Positions 8,369 through 14,981 of a stretch of 42,015 nucleotides of DNA are shown one piece after another. The translations under genes and the position numbers were made by a program. Numbering within the stretch: the stretch's first letter is position 1; each line of letters opens with the position of its first letter. The DNA is from Sphingomonadales bacterium BRH_c42 (GTDB taxonomy: Bacteria > Pseudomonadota > Alphaproteobacteria > Sphingomonadales > Sphingomonadaceae), in assembly GCA_001516125.1 (NCBI GenBank), contig LOEX01000132.1, forward strand, positions 1 through 42,015. The letters run 5' to 3'. The notes beneath the pieces are model-generated. The model searched no databases and was not told the DNA's origin. It worked only from the letters and a program-made list of their open reading frames with translations.

Positions 8369-10501
8369 TCAGGCAGCGCCCAGCAGCATCAGCGCGTCGA
8401 GCGCGACGACGCCTTCACCCTGCGGATAGAGGATCACCGGGTTGAGGTCGATTTCGCGGATATTGTGATTGCCCTCGATGATCCGGCCAACGGTCAGGAC
8501 GAGCTCGGCCAGCGCTTCGACGTCGAGCGGCGGTGAGCCGCGCCAGCCGTGAAACAGCGGCGCCTGCTTGAGCCGCCCGAGCGCGGCGATGACGGCGGCC
8601 TTGTCCATCTCGGGCGTGACGAGTGCCACGTCCTTGAGGATTTCCGCCGTGACCCCGCCGAAACCGGCCAGGACCACGCCGCCCCATTCGGGATCGCGCT
8701 TCGCGCCGACGATCATTTCGACGCCGCGCGCGCCCATTCGTTCGATCAGCACACCGTCGAGGACAATACCGGCGTCGTAGGCGCTGACGCTGCCATGCAT
8801 TACCGACCAGGCGCTGCGCACCGCAGCTGCATCGGCAAGGTTGAGCGCGACGCCTCCTGCATCGCTTTTGTGGCCCAGCGCGGCCGCCTGCGCCTTCATC
8901 GCGACCGGATAGCCGAGCGCTTCGGCGGCTTCGACCGCGCCATCGATCGTCGTCGCAAAGCGCCCATTCGGGAAGGCGATGCCCGCTGGGGCCAGCAACT
9001 GCTTTGCCCGGTATTCGGGAACCATCCCGGCGATCCCGGCCAGGCCCGGAAGTTCGATTGGGTTGCCGCCGCTGCCTTGCCCGCCTTGCGAGGCAGCCGC
9101 GATCAAACGGGCCAACGCGCGCAAGGCGCGCTCAGTGCTGGGGAACCAGGGAACTCCGGCCGCGCGCAGCGCGGCAATCCGATCGGGCGGAATGTCAGCG
9201 CCTTCGTCGAGCCCCGCGAAGACAAGCGGCTTGTCGATCACTCTGCCTTCAAGCGCGGCCATGATCGGCGGAAACTTGATTGCGCAGGTGACGGGATCGG
9301 ACTGGATGATGCCCGCCACAATTGCGCCGACGCGGGGATCGTCAAGCAGGCTTGAAATCGTGCGGGTATAGATCGCCGGCTCGGACAGACCCTGCGCGGT
9401 TAGGTCGAGCGGATTGGATACCGGCACGAAATCGGGCAGGGCCGCGCGTAGCGCAGGTGAATCCGCGTCATGCAGGTCTGCGAGCGGCAGGCCCAGTTCC
9501 TCGGCCAGGTCCAGTGTCAGCGCCTTGAACGCGCCCGATTCCCCCAGCACCGCCGCCGCGCCGCGTGGCAGGGCCGGGGCCCGTAGCGCGATCTCGCTGA
9601 TGTCGCTGAGTTCTTCCAGCGTCTCGGCCATGACCACGCCCGCCTGCTCGACATTTACGCGCATCAGCCCATGGTCGCCGGCCATGGCGCCGGTATGCGT
9701 GGCCGCGCTCTCGCGCGCGGCGCTCGACTTGCCGGGGTGCAGCAGCACGACCAGCTTGCCCGCAGCACGCAACTTGCGCGCCGCCGCCAGGAAGTCCTGC
9801 GGACGCCGGAACTGTTCGACTATCATCGCGATGACGGATGTGTGCGGGTCTTCCGCGAGCCAATCGATGTAGTCCTCGACGCCGCTTGCCGCTTCGTTGC
9901 CCGTGGAGACCGAATAGCTCACGTCGAGGTCGCGCGAGAGCAGCATCGTCGCGAGGACGGCGGCCATGGCCCCACTTTGCGAGACGATGGCAACGCCGCG
10001 CTTGCCGCGTGGGGCGTTGGCCTCGGTCTCCACGAACGTCAGCGGTATGCCGTCGATATAGTTTACGCAGCCGAGGCAGTTGGGGCCTTCGATCACCATC
10101 GCATGCTCGGATGCGATCCGCGCGATTTCGCGCTGCTGGGCCAGCCCTTCCTCGCCGCCTTCGGCAAATCCGGCCGAGAAGATCACGACCGAACCGACCT
10201 TGCGCGCGGCGAGTTGCCGGACCGTATCGACAACCAGCGGTTTGGGCACGGCGAGCACCGCGCAATCGACGCCTTCGGGCAGTTCGGCGGGTGATTTCAG
10301 GCAGGCCAGCCCGGCAATCTCGTCACGGTTCGGATTGATCGGATAGAGCATGCCTGAAAAGCGGTTGCGTTGCAGGTTGGCAAGCAGCGTGCCGCCCAAG
10401 GCCCCCGGCTTGTCCGAAGCGCCGACAATTGCGATCGAACGCGGTTTCAGCAACCGCTCGATCTGAGCGCGGGTAAACGATTTCCTGCCCTGCACCTGCA
10501 T
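8369..10501 (-). CDS. ferA: NDP-forming acyl-CoA synthetase, probable feruloyl/4-coumaroyl-CoA synthetase
   Basis: Makes hydroxycinnamoyl-CoA from the free acid, ATP and CoA in the cytoplasm; 710 aa, single-chain type. Residues 10-130 are the CoA-binding Rossmann domain (SIAIVGASDKPGALGGTLL). Residues about 140-460 are two succinyl-CoA-ligase-like domains (SQSGAMAAV; STGNEAASG). THTGAMAGD near residue 267 contains the His that is phosphorylated in this superfamily. Residues about 480-710 form an ATP-grasp domain. In Sphingobium SYK-6, FerA belongs to this NDP-forming class rather than the AMP-forming 4CL class. It follows the side-chain-cleaving enzyme gene by 42 bases on the same strand, giving ferB-ferA. 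GGAG lies unusually close to the ATG. Which cinnamate is preferred cannot be read from sequence. Confidence 0.88.
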   Translation of the reverse strand: MQVQGRKSFTRAQIERLLKPRSIAIVGASDKPGALGGTLLANLQRNRFSGMLYPINPNRDEIAGLACLKSPAELPEGVDCAVLAVPKPLVVDTVRQLAARKVGSVVIFSAGFAEGGEEGLAQQREIARIASEHAMVIEGPNCLGCVNYIDGIPLTFVETEANAPRGKRGVAIVSQSGAMAAVLATMLLSRDLDVSYSVSTGNEAASGVEDYIDWLAEDPHTSVIAMIVEQFRRPQDFLAAARKLRAAGKLVVLLHPGKSSAARESAATHTGAMAGDHGLMRVNVEQAGVVMAETLEELSDISEIALRAPALPRGAAAVLGESGAFKALTLDLAEELGLPLADLHDADSPALRAALPDFVPVSNPLDLTAQGLSEPAIYTRTISSLLDDPRVGAIVAGIIQSDPVTCAIKFPPIMAALEGRVIDKPLVFAGLDEGADIPPDRIAALRAAGVPWFPSTERALRALARLIAAASQGGQGSGGNPIELPGLAGIAGMVPEYRAKQLLAPAGIAFPNGRFATTIDGAVEAAEALGYPVAMKAQAAALGHKSDAGGVALNLADAAAVRSAWSVMHGSVSAYDAGIVLDGVLIERMGARGVEMIVGAKRDPEWGGVVLAGFGGVTAEILKDVALVTPEMDKAAVIAALGRLKQAPLFHGWRGSPPLDVEALAELVLTVGRIIEGNHNIREIDLNPVILYPQGEGVVALDALMLLGAA

Positions 10502-10543
10502 TCTCCAGCGTTTGGCCCAGCATTCGGCGATCCGGCTGCCGGA

Positions 10544-11404
10544 TCAGTCCTGCTTCAACTTGCTCTTGTCGAAAGCGCCAAGGCCCGGCTTGAACGTCTT
10601 CTGATCGAGGAACTGTTTGGTGGCCTCCTTGCGCGTAGCCCAGCCGCCGAAGTCGTTCAGCGCTTCCTGTGCGCGGATCAGATAATCCTCGGCGTTGTCA
10701 TAAGTCATTTCGCGCACCCGGCGAATGGCCCATTTGGTCGCGCGCAGGGCGTGGCCATCCTTCTTGGCCAGCTTCTGCGCCACTTCGGTGACACGCGCCT
10801 TCAGTTCGCCTGCCGGGACCGATTCGTTGACCAGGCCCTTGGCGGCAGCTTCGGGACCGCTCAGGTTCTCGCCCATCATCGCATGGTACATTGCATCGCG
10901 GAAATTGAGCAATTCGGCAGCCACTTTGGAGGCGCCGCCGCCTGGCAGGATCGCCCAGTTGATCTCCGACAGGCCGAACTGCGCATCGTCGGCGCAGAAG
11001 GCGAGGTCGCAAGCGAACAGCGGGCCATAACCGCCGCCGAAGCACCAGCCATTGACCATCGCGATGGTCGGCTTTTCGTACCAGCGCAGGCGTTCCCACC
11101 AGCCATAGGCTTCACGTTGCGCCTGACGGATCGCGCCCAGGCCCTTGTCCTCGTTCATGCGGAAATATTCGAGCAGGTCCATGCCCGCCGACCAGGCCGC
11201 GCCCTCGCCGGTCAGCACCAGCACGGCGACATCGTCACGGAATTCCAGCTCCTCGATCACCCGCTTCATCTGGCGGTTGAGCTTGGGACTCATGCAGTTC
11301 CGCTTGTCGGGGCGATTGAAATAGACCCAGGCGACCTGATCTTCGATCACATATCGGACAGTCTCTTCTTCCGGGCGGGGATCGGGCTGCGAAGGGGTTA
11401 CCAT
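10544..11404 (-). CDS. ferB: p-Hydroxycinnamoyl-CoA hydratase/lyase (feruloyl-CoA hydratase/aldolase)
   Basis: Hydrates feruloyl- or 4-coumaroyl-CoA and cleaves it to vanillin or 4-hydroxybenzaldehyde plus acetyl-CoA; 286 aa, crotonase fold. The ORF track starts far upstream. ATG at 11404 (MVTPSQPDP) is chosen because AGGAGA stands 9 bases before it and the Pseudomonas enzyme is about 276 aa. Recognised from VNGWCFGGGYGPLFACDLA (oxyanion-hole Gly-Gly), FGLSEINWAILPGG (catalytic-Glu region), the FRDAMYHAMMGENLSG segment and a C-terminal AEDYLIRAQEALN. It is the first gene of ferBA. Its promoter region is packed with palindromes shared with the divergent MarR gene, matching the FerC-repressed ferBA of SYK-6. 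Confidence 0.93.
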   Translation of the reverse strand: MVTPSQPDPRPEEETVRYVIEDQVAWVYFNRPDKRNCMSPKLNRQMKRVIEELEFRDDVAVLVLTGEGAAWSAGMDLLEYFRMNEDKGLGAIRQAQREAYGWWERLRWYEKPTIAMVNGWCFGGGYGPLFACDLAFCADDAQFGLSEINWAILPGGGASKVAAELLNFRDAMYHAMMGENLSGPEAAAKGLVNESVPAGELKARVTEVAQKLAKKDGHALRATKWAIRRVREMTYDNAEDYLIRAQEALNDFGGWATRKEATKQFLDQKTFKPGLGAFDKSKLKQD

Positions 11405-11445
11405 GGTGCAAAATCTCCTGATGGGCATTGCGCGCCGCTGCTTTA

Positions 11446-11482
11446 TGCTATGGGCCATAGCAATGATCATTGCTATATGCAA
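11446..11482. promoter_or_regulatory. Three overlapping palindromes between ferB and ferC-like gene (operator)
   Basis: Three inverted repeats are nested in 37 bases. TGCTATGGGCCATAGCA (11446-11462) has 8-bp perfect arms. TAGCAATGATCATTGCTA (11458-11475) is an 18-bp perfect palindrome. TTGCTATATGCAA (11470-11482) has 4-bp arms. Each shares a half-site (TAGCA or TTGCTA) with its neighbour, so binding units may compete or be cooperative. A TATATG element at 11474-11479 could be the -10 of the rightward gene. In SYK-6 the MarR-type FerC represses ferBA until hydroxycinnamoyl-CoA appears; this site is the natural candidate. Confidence 0.85.
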
Positions 11483-11505
11483 CAACACTTGATAGGACTT
11501 TCCGC

Positions 11506-11916
11506 ATGAAGGATCCCCTGCTCGAATTTCCGGGATATGCTCTGCGCCGGGCGGCCAACGCCGCCGGGGCGATCCTGTCCGAACGGCTCGGCGAACTGGG
11601 GCTGCGGCAGGCGGATGCCTCCGCGCTTATCCTGCTTGACGCGAACCCCGGCCTGACTTCGAGTCGATTGGGCGCGGCCTTGGGCATTCAACGCGCGAAC
11701 ATGGTACCGTTCCTCAACAGGTTGGAAACCGAGGGGTTTGTCGAACGTGTGCCGATCGACGGACGCACGCAGGGCATCCATCTTACCGACCAGGGCCGGG
11801 CGCGCCTCACCGATGCGCGCCGGGTGATCGAAACGTTCGAAGCGGAACTGATCGCGATGGTGCCGCGCGAACACAGGACGCACCTGCTTCCGGCCTTGCT
11901 GGCGTTGTGGAAGTGA
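11506..11916 (+). CDS. ferC: MarR-family repressor, FerC-like
   Basis: Winged-helix dimeric regulator, 136 aa. ATG at 11506 (MKDPLLEFPGYALRRAAN) follows AGGA; the ORF track start lies inside the operator and is rejected. The helix-turn-helix is LTSSRLGAALGIQRANMVPFLNRLE (residues about 50-75), and the wing has VPIDGRTQGIHLT. It is divergent from ferBA, with the palindromic operator between. FerC of SYK-6 occupies the same position, represses ferBA and is released by hydroxycinnamoyl-CoA esters. The symbol is assigned from context plus family, not from a search, so the ligand is inferred. Confidence 0.8.
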   Translation: MKDPLLEFPGYALRRAANAAGAILSERLGELGLRQADASALILLDANPGLTSSRLGAALGIQRANMVPFLNRLETEGFVERVPIDGRTQGIHLTDQGRARLTDARRVIETFEAELIAMVPREHRTHLLPALLALWK

Positions 11917-11963
11917 CAGGCGCCAGCACAGCACCGGCACCGCGCGAGCAGCAGGCAATCGGG

Positions 11964-12419
11964 CTACGTCAGCTTGCGATCGAGCGGCGAGTGCAACGCC
12001 TTTTCCAATAGCTGCAACAATGTGACGCGTTCCTGTTCGGCCAGGGCCGCGAGCGCAACCTTGTCCGATTCGGCAAGCTTCGCCAGCATCACCGGCAGAT
12101 CGGCCTTGGCCTTGTCCGTCAGGTGCAGCGCATTGGTGCGCAGGTCGCGGCCCGGGCGGCGCTGGACCAGGCCATGTTCTTCGAGGACATTGACGAGCTT
12201 CATCGCGCTCGCGCGGTTGATCGACAGCGCGCGCGCAAGCGCCGATTGCCCGCAGCCCGGATTGGCCGCGATGAGCCCGAGGGCCGTCACTTTCGCGGGC
12301 GAAATCCTGAATTCGTCCAGCGCTTCGCGGGCCGCGTCATTGAGCCGCAAGCTCATCATTCTGGCCTGGTAGCCAATGAGGCCGTCCATCGCGGGATTGG
12401 AGCGCAGAACCTTCTTCAT
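11964..12419 (-). CDS. MarR-family regulator facing the aldehyde dehydrogenase
   Basis: Winged-helix regulator, 151 aa. The long minus-strand ORF of the track (623 aa) is mostly a shadow of the aldehyde dehydrogenase; the real gene is its C-terminal part from ATG 12419 (MKKVLRSNPAMDGLIGYQ). The helix-turn-helix is CGQSALARALSINRASAMKLVNVLEEHG (about residues 55-82), and the wing includes RPGRDLRTNALHLT. There is no Shine-Dalgarno sequence. A promoter read on the minus strand (TTGCAA-N17-TACTTA) would start transcription only a few bases before the ATG, so the mRNA may be nearly leaderless. Its operator-like palindrome recurs at the second ligM-like gene, making it a candidate vanillin- or vanillate-responsive repressor. 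Confidence 0.85.
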   Translation of the reverse strand: MKKVLRSNPAMDGLIGYQARMMSLRLNDAAREALDEFRISPAKVTALGLIAANPGCGQSALARALSINRASAMKLVNVLEEHGLVQRRPGRDLRTNALHLTDKAKADLPVMLAKLAESDKVALAALAEQERVTLLQLLEKALHSPLDRKLT

Positions 12420-12420
12420 C

Positions 12421-12457
12421 TTGTCAAATAAGTATGCCTGGGATACATTAATTGCAA
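12421..12457. promoter_or_regulatory. Face-to-face promoters with a shared palindrome GTATGCCTGGGATAC
   Basis: Plus strand: TTGTCA (12421-12426), 17 bases, TACATT (12444-12449), driving the aldehyde dehydrogenase. Minus strand: TTGCAA (12457-12452), 17 bases, TACTTA (12434-12429), driving the MarR gene. The imperfect palindrome 12432-12446 lies between the -35 and -10 of both, the classic place for a repressor. The same 15-base pattern (GTATGCCTNNNATAC) occurs twice at 37912-37959. Confidence 0.75.
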
Positions 12458-12506
12458 GCGAAGAAGATTCTGCACGGCGATTCGCTTGCATAAGGGAGAG
12501 AATTGG

Positions 12507-13928
12507 GTGGAACGCGAATTCAAGCTTCTCATAGATGGTGCCCTGGTTGACGGCGCATCGTGCTTCGAAGTGATCAATCCTGCAACCGGCGAAGCGTTTG
12601 CATCGTGCCCCAAGGCAGATGAGGCACTCCTCAATCGGGCGGTGGCAGCAGCCAAGGCGGCGTTTCCGGCCTGGTCGGCGACACCGATCGACCGGCGCGC
12701 GGCGCTGGTCGATATTCTGGCCGACAAGCTCGATGAGCGGGCGGACGAGTTCGCCGCCTTGTTGACCCGCGAACAGGGCAAGCCGTTGCCCCAGGCACAG
12801 TTCGAAGTGATGGCGAGTTCTGGCACCCTGCGCGCTTTCGCCCAGATGCGCCCCGAATCGCGCGTGCTGCGCGACGAGGGCGGCAACCGGGTGTTCGAAC
12901 ATCGCACGCCGCTGGGCGTTGTCGCGGCGATCACGCCGTGGAACTACCCGGTCATTCTGGCGATGAACAAGATCGGCCCGGCATTGGTGGCGGGCAATAC
13001 GGTCGTGCTCAAGCCGGCTCCAACGACGCCGCTGACTTCGCTGCTGTTCGGCGAAATCTGTGCCGAGGTGCTGCCGCCCGGCGTCATCAACGTGATCTGC
13101 GACCAGAACGACCTGGGGCAATTGCTGACCGGCCATCCCGACGTCGCCAAGGTGGCCTTCACCGGCTCGACCGCGACCGGCAAGAAAGTGATGGCTTCGT
13201 CGGCCGGATCGATCAAGCGGGTTACGCTGGAACTCGGCGGCAACGACGCGGCGATCGTGCTCGACGATGTCGAGCCTGCGGTTGCCGCCAGGAAGGTGTT
13301 CGACGGCGCCATGATCAACGCCGGGCAGGTCTGTGTCGCGATCAAGCGCGCATATGTGCCCAGGTCGATGTACGATGACTTCTGCGATGAACTGCAACAG
13401 CTGGCCGGACAGGCAGTGGTTGACGACGGTATGTGCCAAGGGGCCACGATCGGCCCGGTCCAGAACGCCGTCCAGTACGCGAAGGTCAAGGAACTGCTCG
13501 ACGATGCGCGCGAACGCGGAAATGTGATCGCCGGCGGTTCGGCACTCGACCGCCCTGGATACTTCATCGCGCCGACGATTGTGCGGGACATTCCTGATGA
13601 TGCCCGCATCGTGCGCGAGGAACAGTTCGGCCCCGTCCTGCCGGTACTGAGCTACGAAGACACCGACGAGGTGATCGCGCGCGTAAACGATTCCGAATAC
13701 GGCCTGGGCGGGACAATCTGGGGCAATGACGTCGCGCGTGCGACCGAGGTCGCGATGCGGATCGATTCGGGGACCGTCTGGGTGAACCAGCATATGGCGA
13801 TAGACCCTTTCATCCCTTTCCGCGGCGCGAAGCAATCAGGTATGGGCGGCGAGCTGGGGCAGGCCGGTCTGCATGAATATACGCAGGCGCATATCGTCAA
13901 CGCCGTGCCGTTGGAGCCGGTCGCCTGA
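12507..13928 (+). CDS. NAD(P)-dependent aldehyde dehydrogenase, probable vanillin/4-hydroxybenzaldehyde dehydrogenase
   Basis: Oxidises an aldehyde to the acid in the cytoplasm; about 473 aa. The track starts at a TTG, but GGGAGAG (12494-12500) lies inside that extension and points to GTG at 12507. Visible elements: TPWNYPV with the catalytic Asn, FTGSTATGKK for the cofactor, ELGGNDAAIV with the general-base Glu, and NAGQVCVAIKR with the nucleophilic Cys. The NAGQVCVAIKR form resembles the AldA-type branch rather than the classic LigV/Vdh branch as I remember it, so vanillin as substrate rests mainly on position next to ferBA. It is divergent from a MarR gene with a shared operator and is followed, probably with overlap, by an AraC regulator. 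Confidence 0.88.
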   Translation: MEREFKLLIDGALVDGASCFEVINPATGEAFASCPKADEALLNRAVAAAKAAFPAWSATPIDRRAALVDILADKLDERADEFAALLTREQGKPLPQAQFEVMASSGTLRAFAQMRPESRVLRDEGGNRVFEHRTPLGVVAAITPWNYPVILAMNKIGPALVAGNTVVLKPAPTTPLTSLLFGEICAEVLPPGVINVICDQNDLGQLLTGHPDVAKVAFTGSTATGKKVMASSAGSIKRVTLELGGNDAAIVLDDVEPAVAARKVFDGAMINAGQVCVAIKRAYVPRSMYDDFCDELQQLAGQAVVDDGMCQGATIGPVQNAVQYAKVKELLDDARERGNVIAGGSALDRPGYFIAPTIVRDIPDDARIVREEQFGPVLPVLSYEDTDEVIARVNDSEYGLGGTIWGNDVARATEVAMRIDSGTVWVNQHMAIDPFIPFRGAKQSGMGGELGQAGLHEYTQAHIVNAVPLEPVA

Positions 13929-14842
13929 GCGCGCCGGTCTTCTTCTCGACACAGGTGGTGCCGCCCCAGCGGCGGCGCCAGTACTGGTGCGACGTACTGG
14001 CCGAATCGTTCCCCGGCATGACCACGATGGGCGCCCAGGACCTGCGCGCCGATCTGTCGCGGTGGAAACTCGGGCCGACCGGACTGGCGCGCGCGCGCAG
14101 CAGCCGCACCCGGGTCAGCAGGGTCGCCAATCAGGACGGCCACAACGTCGTGCTTCACCTGCTGCGCAAGGGCCGCCTTTCGCTTGAACACGATCGCCAT
14201 GTTGTGACCGCCGGGATCGGCGATATCGTGATCGCCGACGATTGCAGCCCCTATGCGATCGAGATATCCGACGCCAACGATTGCCTGATCCTGCAGATGC
14301 CAGCCGCGCTGTTTGGCGAGAGTTACCAGGCCGCGAGCTGGCACGGCCGAGTGCTGCGGGCCGGCGATCCAAACGTCGGGTTCTTCGATTACATACTGCG
14401 CGGCCTGTGGGGCCGGCGCGAACAATTTGGCGAGATCGACGACGGCATGGGCGATGTGCTCGCCCAGGCCGCGCTCATCGCCTGCCGTTCGGCAATCAAT
14501 GCGCCGTGCGAGGAGCAGTCTGGCAGCTCGCCGGTGGAATTCGCCCTGCGCCATTTCGACAATCCCGAGCTGGGCACCACGACCATATGCCAGGCCACCG
14601 GGCTATCGCATCGCGCGGTCCAGAAGGCATTCTTGCGCGAAACCGGGCAGACCCCCACCGCCTTTATCACCGAGCGGCGCCTCGAACAGTCCGCGCGGCT
14701 CATTGCGACTGCCGATGCGGCGACGATTACCGAGATCGCGCTCGATGTCGGCTTCAACGATCCGGGATTCTTCAGCCGCTGCTTCCGCCGCCGCTTTGGC
14801 CTCTCTCCGACCGAATGGCGCCAGGGTCGGCGCCCCTCTTAA
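13925..14842 (+). CDS. AraC-family transcriptional regulator
   Basis: About 305 aa with two C-terminal helix-turn-helix motifs: TTTICQATGLSHRAVQKAF (near residue 230) and ITEIALDVGFNDPGFFSRCF (near residue 275). The N-terminal 200 residues are a ligand-binding beta-barrel type (AraC-binding-like, as in FeaR). The track starts at GTG 13955. However, the codons before it read SAPVFFSTQVVPP, a motif typical of this subfamily's N-terminus, and no ATG, GTG or TTG precedes it in frame. A CTG at 13925 overlaps the aldehyde-dehydrogenase stop (CTGA) and has GGAG 8 bases upstream, so translational coupling from CTG is proposed. It probably controls the receptor and alcohol-dehydrogenase genes that follow. 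Confidence 0.82.
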   Translation: MSAPVFFSTQVVPPQRRRQYWCDVLAESFPGMTTMGAQDLRADLSRWKLGPTGLARARSSRTRVSRVANQDGHNVVLHLLRKGRLSLEHDRHVVTAGIGDIVIADDCSPYAIEISDANDCLILQMPAALFGESYQAASWHGRVLRAGDPNVGFFDYILRGLWGRREQFGEIDDGMGDVLAQAALIACRSAINAPCEEQSGSSPVEFALRHFDNPELGTTTICQATGLSHRAVQKAFLRETGQTPTAFITERRLEQSARLIATADAATITEIALDVGFNDPGFFSRCFRRRFGLSPTEWRQGRRPS

Positions 14843-14845
14843 GTC

Positions 14846-14893
14846 ACCTGTGCCATATTGCCGTCGCGGTGCGCATGAGTCCTTGTCACAGGT
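14846..14893. promoter_or_regulatory. Spaced inverted repeat ACCTGTG...CACAGGT upstream of receptor
   Basis: Perfect 7-bp arms (14846-14852 and 14887-14893), with centres about 41 bases apart (four DNA turns), lie just after the AraC gene and about 90 bases before the receptor start. AraC proteins often bind spaced half-sites, but direct repeats are more usual and chance is possible. Confidence 0.25.
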
Positions 14894-14981
14894 TCGTGCT
14901 GATCCAAGACACCGGCATGCCCCTCCGGTAGAATCTCACTCAAACGCCAGAATGGGTGTGATGGGATAAAGGGGAGTTCAC

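Noticed and set aside
12420-13835. N-terminal two thirds of the 623-aa minus-strand ORF ending at 11964
   Set aside because: It is an antisense shadow of the aldehyde dehydrogenase, rich in His/Arg/Asp as GC-rich shadows are; only the MarR domain from 12419 is real.
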